Assembly (NCBI GenBank): GCA_904395815.1
Contig: CAJFOC010000062.1
Span: 1 to 60,340 of the forward strand
Direction of reading: 5' to 3'
Origin: an uncultured Holdemania sp.
GTDB lineage: Bacteria; Bacillota_I; Bacilli_A; Erysipelotrichales; Erysipelotrichaceae
DNA length: 60,340 nt
Shown: positions 43,833-51,987 of the stretch, in pieces
How positions within the stretch are numbered: the stretch's first letter is position 1
How the letters are laid out: each line of letters starts with the position of its first letter
Translations under genes and position numbers: made by a program
Notes under the pieces: model-generated
What the model was told of the DNA's origin: nothing
Seen by the model: only the letters and a program-made list of their open reading frames with translations
Databases searched by the model: none

Positions 43833-45176
43833 GTGGATCATGAGCTGACGCACGGCCCGGTGATGCGGACGATGCTGCGCTTTGCGATACCGATGATTTT
43901 GGGGAATCTGCTGCAGCAGTGTTACAACATTGCGGATACGATGATTGTGGGACGGTTTCTTGGTGCGCAGGCGCTGGCTGCCGTCGGTTCGGCTTTTACG
44001 CTGATGACCTTTCTGACCTCGATTGTGCTGGGGCTGGCGATGGGCAGCGGTACGGTTTTTTCCATTCGGTTTGGTCAGAAGGATCTTCACGGATTGAAAG
44101 AGGGCATTCTGGCTTCCTTTGTCCTTCTGTGCGGGGTAACGCTGGTGCTGAATCTGGCGATGGTGTGCGGGATTGACTGGATTATTGCGGTATTGCAAAC
44201 TCCGGTGGAGCTGAGAGTGTTGATGTATGATTATCTGATTGTCATTTTTTCCGGCATGATCGGCATTTTTCTCTATAATTTCTTTGCGTCGCTGTTGCGT
44301 TCGCTGGGTAATTCGGTTGTGCCGCTCGGTTTTCTTGCGATTTCAGCGCTGCTGAATATCGGATTGGATCTGTTTTTTGTAGCGGTGTTGAACCGCGGTG
44401 TTGCCGGAGCGGCGGAGGCGACAGTGATTTCTCAATATGTTTCCGGTCTTGGGCTTGCGCTCTATACGCTGATTCGTTTTCCGCAGCTGTGGAAGCGGGA
44501 AGCGGGCATCCGGCTGCGCTGGAGCCGGATTCGGGAGATCACAGGCTTTTCCGCATTGACCTGTCTGCAGCAGTCCATCATGAATCTGGGAATTCTGGCA
44601 GTCCAGGGACTGGTTAACCGTTTCGGTACAACGATCATGGCGGCTTTTGCCGCGGCGGTCAAGATCGATGCGTTTGCCTATCTGCCGGTGCAGGATTTCG
44701 GCAACGCGTTTTCCATTTTCATCGCACAGAATTACGGCGCTGGTAAACAAGCACGGATTCAGCAGGGAATCCGTGTTGCGATCGCGGTATCCATGGGGTT
44801 CAGTCTGGTGATTTCCGCACTGGTTTTTGTGTTCGCCCGGCCGCTGATGATGTTGTTTGTCGACGCTTCTCAAAGCGCGGTGATTGCCGAAGGGGTACGC
44901 TATTGCCGTATTGAGGGATCGTTTTACTGTCTGATCGGCCTGCTGTTTCTTCTGTATGGGCTGTACCGGGCGTTGGGAAAGCCGGGAATGTCGGTAGTTC
45001 TGACGATCATTTCTCTGGGATTGCGGGTAATCTTGGCCTATGGATTATCCTCGGTTCCTTCGCTGGGAGCGACAGGAATCTGGTGGTCAATTCCTATCGG
45101 CTGGCTGCTGGCGGATGCGGCGGGGATTGCGTATTACTTTATCCGTGAACGCAAAAGTTGGATCTCTGCAGGATAA
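43833..45176 (+). CDS. MATE-family efflux pump
   Basis: 447 residues, twelve membrane segments with the MATE repeat signatures (AIPMILGNLLQQCYNIADTM; FSALTCLQQSIMNLGILAVQ). GTG 43833 follows AAGGAGG. It belongs to the same broad family as the pump at 15314 but is clearly a different member. A consensus promoter precedes it and an Lrp-type regulator is divergent. Confidence 0.92.
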   Translation: MDHELTHGPVMRTMLRFAIPMILGNLLQQCYNIADTMIVGRFLGAQALAAVGSAFTLMTFLTSIVLGLAMGSGTVFSIRFGQKDLHGLKEGILASFVLLCGVTLVLNLAMVCGIDWIIAVLQTPVELRVLMYDYLIVIFSGMIGIFLYNFFASLLRSLGNSVVPLGFLAISALLNIGLDLFFVAVLNRGVAGAAEATVISQYVSGLGLALYTLIRFPQLWKREAGIRLRWSRIREITGFSALTCLQQSIMNLGILAVQGLVNRFGTTIMAAFAAAVKIDAFAYLPVQDFGNAFSIFIAQNYGAGKQARIQQGIRVAIAVSMGFSLVISALVFVFARPLMMLFVDASQSAVIAEGVRYCRIEGSFYCLIGLLFLLYGLYRALGKPGMSVVLTIISLGLRVILAYGLSSVPSLGATGIWWSIPIGWLLADAAGIAYYFIRERKSWISAG

Positions 45177-45507
45177 AAGCAAAAAACTGGATGTGTCCGA
45201 CGGACACAGGACACAAAGGAACGATGTTCCATACACATCATGGATATTTTCATAACGGAGCGGCAGAAAAAGGGGACCTCTGTTCGAATCGGAGCGTTCT
45301 TTTCGGTTTATAATACTTTTGGCAATCAGATTGGATTGCCTTTTTTATCGTTGATATTTTTTCAAAAACAGGTTAGAAAATGGATCGTCGTGTTTCTGAC
45401 CTTTAAAGAAGAAAAGAATATACAGAAATACAAAAAGAAAAGATTCAATACCTCTGCAATACAGGCATCAAATCTTATCTAAGATAATCAATTTCTTTCT
45501 GCAGCTT
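45177..45507. other. Gene-free stretch with nested inverted repeats and a terminator
   Basis: No gene. 45189-45238 can fold two ways: hairpins TGTGTCC-gac-GGACACA (45191-45207) and GGAAC-gat-GTTCC (45217-45229), or an outer stem GATGTGT/ACACATC (45189-45195 with 45232-45238). An intrinsic terminator follows at 45321-45346. The last 160 bases are AT-rich without visible signals apart from a TTATC/GATAA palindrome near 45475. Confidence 0.5.
45321..45346 (+). terminator. Intrinsic terminator
   Basis: Stem GGCAATC/GATTGCC (45321-45327 with 45334-45340) and T6; similar to 35293-35316. Confidence 0.8.
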
Positions 45508-45816
45508 TCAGGGTTCGGAACATGATTCGTCTTTTTTCACCGCCGCCAGCAAGGTCTGTTGATAGCGGCGGGAAAGTTCCATCTGTTTGATCAGAAGCTC
45601 GCGGTAGTATTCTTTCAGTTCGTTTTCCTGGATGCGGTCGCAGCCTTTCTCGATGACTGCTTCTTCCCGGGAGGCATCCAGAATCGGTAGCTGATGGTCA
45701 ATTTTATAAGCGATGACCTCGCGGACGGCAGTCATTCGCTGTTCAAATAGTTCTGCCATGGCGGCGTCTATCTGATCGATTTTGATCCGGGCCTGCTGAA
45801 GCCGGTGATCCTGCAT
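45508..45816 (-). CDS. Chorismate mutase, AroQ type
   Basis: 102 residues from ATG 45816, preceded by AGGAG. All-helical AroQ fold: ARIKIDQIDAAMAELFEQRM, VIAYKIDHQLPILDASREEA and the C-terminal helix KEYYRELLIKQMELSRRYQQ supply the Arg, Lys and Gln residues of the active site. It converts chorismate to prephenate for Phe and Tyr synthesis. It stands alone, with no other aromatic gene nearby. Confidence 0.88.
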   Translation of the reverse strand: MQDHRLQQARIKIDQIDAAMAELFEQRMTAVREVIAYKIDHQLPILDASREEAVIEKGCDRIQENELKEYYRELLIKQMELSRRYQQTLLAAVKKDESCSEP

Positions 45817-45917
45817 GATTTTTCTCCTGCCTTTCATCTAGTCTGATTATAGGCCGCGGGATGAATGAAAAAAACTCTTGAAATTGATGGCGTGATCTGG
45901 TACTATATTATAGCAAT

Positions 45918-45993
45918 GGGGCCGTAGCTCAGCTGGGAGAGCGTTGCGTTCGCAATGCAAAGGTCGCGAGTTCGATCCTCGTCGGCTCCACCA
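45918..45993 (+). tRNA. tRNA-Ala (anticodon CGC)
   Basis: Acceptor GGGGCCG/CGGCTCC with the G3-U70 pair that marks alanine tRNAs. Anticodon stem TTGCG/TGCAA encloses TTCGCAA giving CGC. T-loop TTCGATC; CCA encoded. The acquired cassette begins about 100 bases downstream. Confidence 0.93.
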
Positions 45994-46062
45994 AAAGATT
46001 ATTGGTTGAACACTTACTTCTTCCTTGGAGGATTTGCAGTAAGAGTTGGACTTGACATAAAG

Positions 46063-46090
46063 GATCACCGATAGGGTGGTCTTTTCTTTT
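46063..46090 (+). terminator. Terminator downstream of tRNA-Ala
   Basis: Stem GATCACC/GGTGGTC (46063-46069 with 46075-46081), then TTTTCTTTTT. Confidence 0.75.
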
Positions 46091-46095
46091 TATCG

Positions 46096-46144
46096 CACTG
46101 TCATCCACACCCTCGCTCGCCTTTACTTTTTATCCTATAGTAAA
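46096..46144 (+). repeat. Direct repeat, left copy, with inverted TTTACT/AGTAAA arms
   Basis: 46096-46130 is identical to 51820-51854 (begins CACTGTCATCCACACC, ends CCTTTACTTTT). The variable hexamer is TATCCT (46131-46136), followed by ATAGTAAA (46137-46144). TTTACT and AGTAAA form inverted arms around the spacer. Confidence 0.9.
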
Positions 46145-46163
46145 GCTAAGGAGGTAAGCAAAA

Positions 46164-46520
46164 ATGAAAGCTATTGAATATAAAAGAATCGGTGATTATA
46201 ATCTGCCAAAATTAAGATTAAGACAAGAAGAAAGCTATGATATAGGATTCTTTGGAAGAAGATATAAGACATATCTTAAAGAAAATCATAAAGCTTATTA
46301 CTATCGTTTACTAACATCTCAAAGACTAATTAAACAGATAAAACTAGTAGAAGATGAAGCCAAACAGAGATATGAATCACTGATTAAATCATTATCTAAG
46401 CAAGAAAATATCAACGAGGATATTAAAACAATTGATCCAATAAAATGGATACAAATGATGAATAATAACATCAAAGAAAGAGCTATAGAAATTGTCTTAA
46501 ATGAAGTGATCTATCACTAA
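46164..46520 (+). CDS. tnpV: Transposon-encoded protein TnpV
   Basis: 118 residues. The family pattern is clear: YKRIGDYNLPKLRL at the start, FGRRYKTYLKENHKAYYYRL in the middle, and WIQMMNNNIKERAIEIVLNE at the end. TnpV is carried by Tn4451-like mobilisable transposons; its molecular role is not established. AAGGAGGT precedes ATG 46164. Strongly AT-rich codon use. Its place directly inside the left repeat supports the mobile-cassette reading. Confidence 0.85.
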   Translation: MKAIEYKRIGDYNLPKLRLRQEESYDIGFFGRRYKTYLKENHKAYYYRLLTSQRLIKQIKLVEDEAKQRYESLIKSLSKQENINEDIKTIDPIKWIQMMNNNIKERAIEIVLNEVIYH

Positions 46521-46845
46521 TATTCAAAAAGAAAAGCGGCAGTTATGATATGTAAGTTTATTTAGAAAACATATCATTGCAGGCCACTTTTTTATTATGG
46601 GGGCAACATTCCCTTATCTTAGCGAGCAGACCGTTTATACTCCTAGATCGTACAAACGGTACTCGTTAGGGGAGATCCCTAAGACCCTTGTTGGTTGATA
46701 TTTATAAATAACATAGAATAATCTTGCGACACACCTGTCAAAAAGAAAATCCCTATTTTAAGTCATCTTTGCAAAAAGTAAGACTCAAAAGACTGTAAAA
46801 CTATTATTTATAATGATTTTGCAAAAGGGTTTTCTAAACCGACTT
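46521..46845 (+). other. Intergenic region with alternative RNA-like hairpins
   Basis: No gene. A two-part stem-loop (TTAGCGAG with CTCGTTAG, and ACCGTTT with AAACGGT; 46619-46669) shares bases with a second hairpin TTAGGG-GAGAT-CCCTAA (46666-46682), so only one can form. The rest is AT-rich without other signals. It could be an attenuator, a transfer origin or an untranslated leader of a lost gene. Confidence 0.5.
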
Positions 46846-47306
46846 TTATTTGCCGAATTTATTGATATAATCAGCGACAACATTTTTAATTGGCGGTGAT
46901 ATTTGCTCAAGATCGATTTCTTTTGGATCATAAAAGCGTAATTCGTCCATTTCGCCATCACTACAGTTTGGCACACCACTCCATTTTCTACACAGATATA
47001 CTATTTCAAAATTAGACACCTCATCGCCATTAGGGTAAATATAATGGGCTTGAGGTCCAGAATTTACACAAAAGAACTCTAATTCTTCTGCTATGATACC
47101 CATCTCTTCAAGCAATTCTCTTTTAGCGCAATCCTCAACACACTCATCGATTTCAAGCGAACCACCCGAATATCCAAGCAGATGATTGTCATTTCGTCTT
47201 CCAAGCAATATCTTTCCATTTTCGTCTATACATATTATGCTGGAGCACATTGAATAATCACTCTATGTCTAACAAGTTTTCGCATCTCATTTATATATCC
47301 ACTCAT
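46846..47306 (-). pseudogene. Nudix hydrolase, frameshifted near the N-terminus
   Basis: The intact downstream frame (47250-46846, 134 residues) has the Nudix box G-x5-E-x7-REL-x-EE-x-G-I in GGSLEIDECVEDCAKRELLE. Upstream, a second frame starts at ATG 47306 (complement) and reads MSGYINEMRKLVRHRVIIQC before a stop at 47237-47235. That is the normal N-terminus of this family, and restoring one A in CCAGC rejoins the frames as ..IIQCAPSIICIDENGK... So one base seems lost. Translation from ATG 47250 could still give a shortened protein. It belongs to the acquired cassette. Confidence 0.75.
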
Positions 47307-47387
47307 ATAATTCTACCCCCCTCTCAGATTCCCATTTAGCATTTAGATAATAATATCATTTTTCTTACATCACTCTTCTGTTATATC

Positions 47388-47452
47388 TTGACAAGAGAAC
47401 ATGACAGAAATATAATAACATTGTTATATAACAGTGTTATTTGGGGGGGGGG
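47388..47452 (+). promoter_or_regulatory. Promoter, tandem palindromic operators and G10 tract of the TetR-ABC operon
   Basis: TTGACA (47388-47393), 17-bp spacer, TATAAT (47411-47416). Two abutting 13-bp palindromes, ATAACA-T-TGTTAT (47415-47427) and ATAACA-G-TGTTAT (47428-47440), cover the transcription start. A run of ten G (47443-47452) follows and forms part of the ribosome site of the TetR gene. Confidence 0.8.
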
Positions 47453-47460
47453 AGAATGTC

Positions 47461-48078
47461 ATGGATGATAAGGGAAGTACAACTTTAGAAAGTATTGAAC
47501 AGGCAGCTATGCAGGAATTTCTTGAAAAAGGATTTCAAGGAGCTTCGCTTCGACAAATCGTGAAAAATGCTGGAGTGACTACTGGAGCGTTCTATGGTTA
47601 TTTTTCCAGCAAGGAAGCCTTGTTCAATGCGCTTGTGGAACCTCATGCAGCCGCTTTGATGGGGCGCTTTATGGAAGCGCAGACTTCTTTTGCGGAGTTG
47701 CCTGAGGAAGAACAAGTTTCTCATATGGGAGATGAATCCGGAAACTATGTAAGATGGATGGTGGATTATATCTGTCAGCATCGAGATCCGGTAAAGTTAC
47801 TTCTTACCCGCTCAGAAGGAACGAGCTATGAGCGCTTTGTTCACAACATGGTAGAAGTAGAAGTGGAATATACACTTCGCTATATAGAAGTGCTTCGCCA
47901 TTTGGGGAAAGATGTTCCAGAATTGAGCAATTCCATTTGCCATATCATTGCAAGCGGTATGTTCAACGGGCTGTTTGAAATCGCAATTCACGACATGCCT
48001 AAAGAACAGGCTTTGCAGTATGTGGAACAATTTCGAACCTTTTACACTGGCGGATGGCTATCATTAATGGGGCTTTGA
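47461..48078 (+). CDS. TetR/AcrR-family regulator of the ABC exporter
   Basis: 205 residues. Helix-turn-helix: IEQAAMQEFLEKGFQGASLR, VTTGAFYGYFSSKEALFNAL. The C-terminal two-thirds is the helical ligand and dimer domain. ATG 47461 is adopted; its ribosome site is the G-tract. Two tandem palindromes at the promoter are the expected autoregulatory operator. It is first in an operon with two ABC half-exporters. Confidence 0.92.
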   Translation: MDDKGSTTLESIEQAAMQEFLEKGFQGASLRQIVKNAGVTTGAFYGYFSSKEALFNALVEPHAAALMGRFMEAQTSFAELPEEEQVSHMGDESGNYVRWMVDYICQHRDPVKLLLTRSEGTSYERFVHNMVEVEVEYTLRYIEVLRHLGKDVPELSNSICHIIASGMFNGLFEIAIHDMPKEQALQYVEQFRTFYTGGWLSLMGL

Positions 48079-48137
48079 CCCTTTTAAATTTTAATCATTA
48101 AGTTAGTTAAAACTAACTAAAAGAAGGAGGCTTTTGG

Positions 48138-49940
48138 ATGAAACAAAAGAAAAAGAGTGATGTAGCGATCTTGATGGATTATGCCGGAAGTCATCGAATC
48201 TTGACCTATATTGGATTGATCTTGTCAGCTATTTCGATGATCTTGAGCATGATCCCTTATGTATGTATCTGGTTAGTTGCTAGAGATCTGATTGCGGTAG
48301 CGCCTAATTGGAGCCAGGCAGAAATGATTACTCAATATGGATGGATTGCCTTCGCGTCGGCAGTGGGCGGAATTCTCATCTATTTTATTGGATTGATGTG
48401 TACGCACTTAGCCGCCTTTCGTACCGCAGCCAATATTCGTAAACGCGGTGTCGCCCATTTAATGGAAGCTCCGCTTGGTTTCTTTGATGCCAATGCATCC
48501 GGATTGATACGTGGACGCTTAGATGCAGCGGCAGCTGATACCGAAACTTTATTAGCCCATAATCTGGCAGATATTGTAGGGACGATCACCTTATTTATTG
48601 CGATGTTAGTGCTGATGTTCGTATTTGACTGGCGTATGGGATGTGCTTGCCTATTGGCTGCTGTGATTTCGATTCTTTCCATGTTTGCGATGATGGGTGG
48701 TAAAAATGCTGGCTTTATGGCTCAATACCAAGCGGCATTAGATCGAATGAGCAAAGCTGGAACCGAATATGTACGTGGGATCCCAGTCGTTAAGATTTTC
48801 CAACAGACGGTGTATTCCTTCAAAGCTTTTCAGAAATCAATCGAGGAATACAGTTATTTTGCCGAACACTATAACTCGAATGTCTGCAGTAAACCACAAT
48901 CTGTGAACTTAACTTTTACTGAAGGAGCTTTTGCGTTCTTAGTGCCGGTTGCCTTGTTTTTAGCACCTGGGGCATTATCTAGCGGCACCTTTACAGAGTT
49001 TGTAACCAACTTTGCCTTTTATGCCGTCTTTTCAGCTATCATCTCTACTGCTTTGGCACGTATCATGTTTGCATCTTCAGGAATGATGCTTGCACATACT
49101 GCTTTGGGACGTATTGCTCAAGTTATGAATGCACCTGCATTATCGGTAAGTAAACAGTCAAAACATCCGGTGGACAGTTCTGTAGAATTTAAGGATGTCA
49201 GCTTTACATACGAAGGGGCACAAAGAGAAGCTTTATCTCATGTTTCTTTTAAAGCAGAACCAGGACAAACGATTGCTTTGGTTGGGCCTTCCGGAGGCGG
49301 CAAGACCACGGCTGCCAGTCTGATCCCAAGATTTTGGGATGCCGGTTTAGGTGAAGTGCTGGTAGGTGGCGTGAATGTAAAAGAAATGGATCCGCATGAA
49401 CTCATGGATCAGATAGCATTCGTATTCCAAAACAGTCGTCTTTTTAAAACTTCCATTTATGAAAATGTGCGATCTTCAAGACCCGATGCTACTCGTGAGG
49501 AAGTATTATCGGCCCTAATATCAGCGCAGTGTAAAGATATTCTGGAAAAACTTCCTCAAGGAATGGATACCGTAATAGGGACGGAAGGAACATATCTTTC
49601 TGGAGGAGAACAACAGCGTATCGCCTTGGCCAGAGCTATATTAAAAGATGCTCCGATCGTTGTATTGGATGAGGCTACCGCCTTTGCGGATCCGGAAAAC
49701 GAAGCTTTGATCCAAAAAGGTTTTACGAAGCTTATGAAAGGACGAACGGTCATCATGATTGCCCATCGTTTATCTACAGTAGTGGGCGCTGATAAGATCA
49801 TTGTTTTGAATGAAGGAAAGATTGCTGAACAAGGCAGACATGAAGATCTCGTTAAAGCAGATGGCTTATATGCAAAGATGTGGGCTGATTACAACAAGGC
49901 GATCCAGTGGAAAATTACCGCTCAAAAGGAGGTGGCATAA
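48138..49940 (+). CDS. ABC half-exporter (IrtA/YbtP-like), first subunit
   Basis: 600 residues: six membrane helices (about 20-310), then Walker A GPSGGGKTT, Q-loop FVFQNSRLFKTSIYENV, signature LSGGEQQRIALARAI, Walker B IVVLDEATAFAD and switch His IAHRLSTV. The FADPENEA following Walker B is typical of the paired exporters related to IrtAB/YbtPQ that handle siderophores or drugs. GAAGGAGG precedes ATG 48138. It directly abuts its partner gene. The substrate is not evident. Confidence 0.9.
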   Translation: MKQKKKSDVAILMDYAGSHRILTYIGLILSAISMILSMIPYVCIWLVARDLIAVAPNWSQAEMITQYGWIAFASAVGGILIYFIGLMCTHLAAFRTAANIRKRGVAHLMEAPLGFFDANASGLIRGRLDAAAADTETLLAHNLADIVGTITLFIAMLVLMFVFDWRMGCACLLAAVISILSMFAMMGGKNAGFMAQYQAALDRMSKAGTEYVRGIPVVKIFQQTVYSFKAFQKSIEEYSYFAEHYNSNVCSKPQSVNLTFTEGAFAFLVPVALFLAPGALSSGTFTEFVTNFAFYAVFSAIISTALARIMFASSGMMLAHTALGRIAQVMNAPALSVSKQSKHPVDSSVEFKDVSFTYEGAQREALSHVSFKAEPGQTIALVGPSGGGKTTAASLIPRFWDAGLGEVLVGGVNVKEMDPHELMDQIAFVFQNSRLFKTSIYENVRSSRPDATREEVLSALISAQCKDILEKLPQGMDTVIGTEGTYLSGGEQQRIALARAILKDAPIVVLDEATAFADPENEALIQKGFTKLMKGRTVIMIAHRLSTVVGADKIIVLNEGKIAEQGRHEDLVKADGLYAKMWADYNKAIQWKITAQKEVA

Positions 49941-51683
49941 ATGTTTGGCGAAAAGTTTCAACGCACCTATGCTTTAACAGATCAAGGTGTCAAGAATACA
50001 AAACGTGGGACTCTTTTTACCGTGATTACCAATTTGGTCGTCATGGCAGGAACCGGAATTTTATATCTGGTTATGGGAAATTTTATAGAAACTTTGATTG
50101 GCGAATCAGCTGTAACTAATATTTTTGTCCCAATCTTATTGATCATTTCATTTTTACTTCTCTCTTTTATAACACATTATCTGCAGTATAAAGCGACCTA
50201 TGGTCTGGTTTATGGAGAAGTTAAAACGACACGTCTTCATCTGGCTGAACGTTTACGCAAACTTCCTTTAGGGTATTTTGGCAAGCGTGATCTGGCCGAT
50301 CTTACCGAAACATTGATGGGAGATGTCAACCGAATGGAGCATGTATGGAGTCATGTTTTGGGATATTTGTATGGTGCTTATATCTCTACGGCCATCATTG
50401 CGATTTGTTTGATTTTCTATAACTGGAAATTGGCGATTGCCTGTCTTTGGGGTGTACCGGTAGCGTTTGCTTTATTATTTGGAAGCCGGAAATTGACAGC
50501 ACGAAGTTCACAAATCACAAAAGCTGCAGCTATACGAGTATCAGACGGCATCCAAGAAGCACTTGAAAATGTAAGAGAAATTCGAGCTACAAATCAAGAG
50601 AAACGATATTTGAGCGGATTAAACGAAAAGATTGATCAACATGAAAAGGTTACGATCAAAGGTGAACTCACAACAGGATTATTTGTCAATGCGGCCAGTG
50701 TGATCATGCGATTAGGGGTGGCCACAACGATTTTAGTAGGAACAAACCTGATCTTATCAGGACAGATCGACTTTATGTTGTTGTTCTTGTTTTTGCTGGT
50801 CATTACGCGTGTGTATGCTCCATTTGATCAAAGCTTGGCTTTGATTGCCGAAATGTTTGTTTCGCAGGTATCAGCAGATCGTATCAATGAAATCTATGAA
50901 ACACCAATTGCGACAGGATCAGATACTTTTAAACCGCAAGGACATGATATCGTATTTGACCATGTCAGTTTCTCTTATGATCACAAAGAGGTATTGCATG
51001 ATGTAAGCTTCACTGCCAAAGAAGGACAAGTAACAGCCTTGGTTGGCCCTTCTGGTTCGGGCAAGAGTACTTGTGCAAGACTGGCAGCACGTTTATGGGA
51101 TATAGACAGCGGTCATATTTGTGTGGGTGGCGTTGATATATCCACAGTCGATCCAGAAGTTTTATTAACCGACTATTCAATGGTATTCCAGGATGTCGTG
51201 TTGTTTGATGATACAGTAATGGAAAACATACGTCTAGGTAAGCGCGGTGCCAGTGATGAAGAAGTTCTTGCGGCTGCCAAAGCAGCTAACTGTGATGAGT
51301 TTGTCAATCTTCTACCACAAGGTTATGCCACACCAATTGGTGAAAACGGGGCTAAATTATCAGGTGGAGAAAGACAACGTATTTCGATTGCCCGAGCGCT
51401 TTTAAAAGATGCGCCTATTGTGTTGTTGGATGAGGCAACCGCATCATTAGATGTAGAGAACGAGACAAAGGTGCAGGCAGCACTTTCACGCTTGTTGGTA
51501 GGCAAAACGGTACTTGTTATTGCACATAGGATGCGCACGGTAGCCGGAGCGGATCATATCGTAGTTTTGGATAATGGCCACGTAGTTGAACAAGGATCTC
51601 CATCTGAACTGATGGAGAAGAATGGCATCTATCGAAGGATGGTTGATTTACAAAGCGAGAGTGCACAGTGGAAAATGAACTAA
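49941..51683 (+). CDS. ABC half-exporter (IrtB/YbtQ-like), second subunit
   Basis: 580 residues, same plan as its partner: six membrane helices, Walker A GPSGSGKST, signature LSGGERQRISIARAL, Walker B IVLLDEATASLD, switch His IAHRMRTV. ATG 49941 follows the previous stop without a gap, behind GGAGGTGG. Both halves have intact nucleotide sites. The operon terminator is at 51711-51747. Confidence 0.92.
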   Translation: MFGEKFQRTYALTDQGVKNTKRGTLFTVITNLVVMAGTGILYLVMGNFIETLIGESAVTNIFVPILLIISFLLLSFITHYLQYKATYGLVYGEVKTTRLHLAERLRKLPLGYFGKRDLADLTETLMGDVNRMEHVWSHVLGYLYGAYISTAIIAICLIFYNWKLAIACLWGVPVAFALLFGSRKLTARSSQITKAAAIRVSDGIQEALENVREIRATNQEKRYLSGLNEKIDQHEKVTIKGELTTGLFVNAASVIMRLGVATTILVGTNLILSGQIDFMLLFLFLLVITRVYAPFDQSLALIAEMFVSQVSADRINEIYETPIATGSDTFKPQGHDIVFDHVSFSYDHKEVLHDVSFTAKEGQVTALVGPSGSGKSTCARLAARLWDIDSGHICVGGVDISTVDPEVLLTDYSMVFQDVVLFDDTVMENIRLGKRGASDEEVLAAAKAANCDEFVNLLPQGYATPIGENGAKLSGGERQRISIARALLKDAPIVLLDEATASLDVENETKVQAALSRLLVGKTVLVIAHRMRTVAGADHIVVLDNGHVVEQGSPSELMEKNGIYRRMVDLQSESAQWKMN

Positions 51684-51710
51684 CTCTTGAAATATAAGCG
51701 ATATTAGTGA

Positions 51711-51747
51711 AAAAAGATGGCTTGGCAATTTTGACAACCATCTTTTT
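51711..51747 (+). terminator. Terminator of the TetR-ABC operon
   Basis: 10-bp stem AAAAAGATGG/CCATCTTTTT (51711-51720 with 51738-51747). Confidence 0.8.
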
Positions 51748-51987
51748 ATTATAAGACCCGATGAAGATTACGAAATAGCTATCAATAAAGTTCGTTCAGT
51801 TTTTGATAAATACTTTTGACACTGTCATCCACACCCTCGCTCGCCTTTACTTTTACAATAATAGTAAATCATGAGAGACAGGATACGGCAAACAGGGATC
51901 CATACTGTATTTGGAATACTACAGGGCTAATCCGATCATAAGTCAAAGCCCCGGAGGAGTTTTCCTTCCGGGGCTTTGGTATAAGAC
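51748..51987. other. Intergenic region at the right border of the cassette
   Basis: Contains the right direct repeat (51820-51868) and a dyad CAAAGCCCCGGA/TCCGGGGCTTTG (51944-51955 with 51967-51978) close to the end of the XRE gene, which may serve as its terminator although a T run is lacking. No gene recognised. Confidence 0.5.
51820..51868 (+). repeat. Direct repeat, right copy
   Basis: 51820-51854 equals 46096-46130. The hexamer is ACAATA (51855-51860), followed by ATAGTAAA (51861-51868). Beyond 51868 the sequence is unrelated to that after the left copy. Confidence 0.9.

Larger units (their letters stand above)
46096..51868. mobile_element. Acquired cassette between two repeats: tnpV, Nudix, TetR, ABC pair
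   Basis: A 35-bp perfect direct repeat starts at 46096 and 51820. After each copy come six different bases (TATCCT, ACAATA) and then the same ATAGTAAA. The enclosed DNA is AT-rich and encodes TnpV, a protein of Tn4451-type elements, plus a frameshifted Nudix gene and a TetR-regulated ABC exporter. No recombinase gene is inside, so it is either mobilised in trans or a remnant. The element boundaries are inference from the repeats. Confidence 0.6.

Noticed and set aside
51691-51819. 39-residue open stretch ending exactly at the right direct repeat (..RPDEDYEIAINKVRS..)
   Set aside because: Looks protein-like and could be a gene remnant, but it overlaps the ABC operon terminator, has no start or ribosome site, and such a length is not rare by chance in AT-rich DNA.
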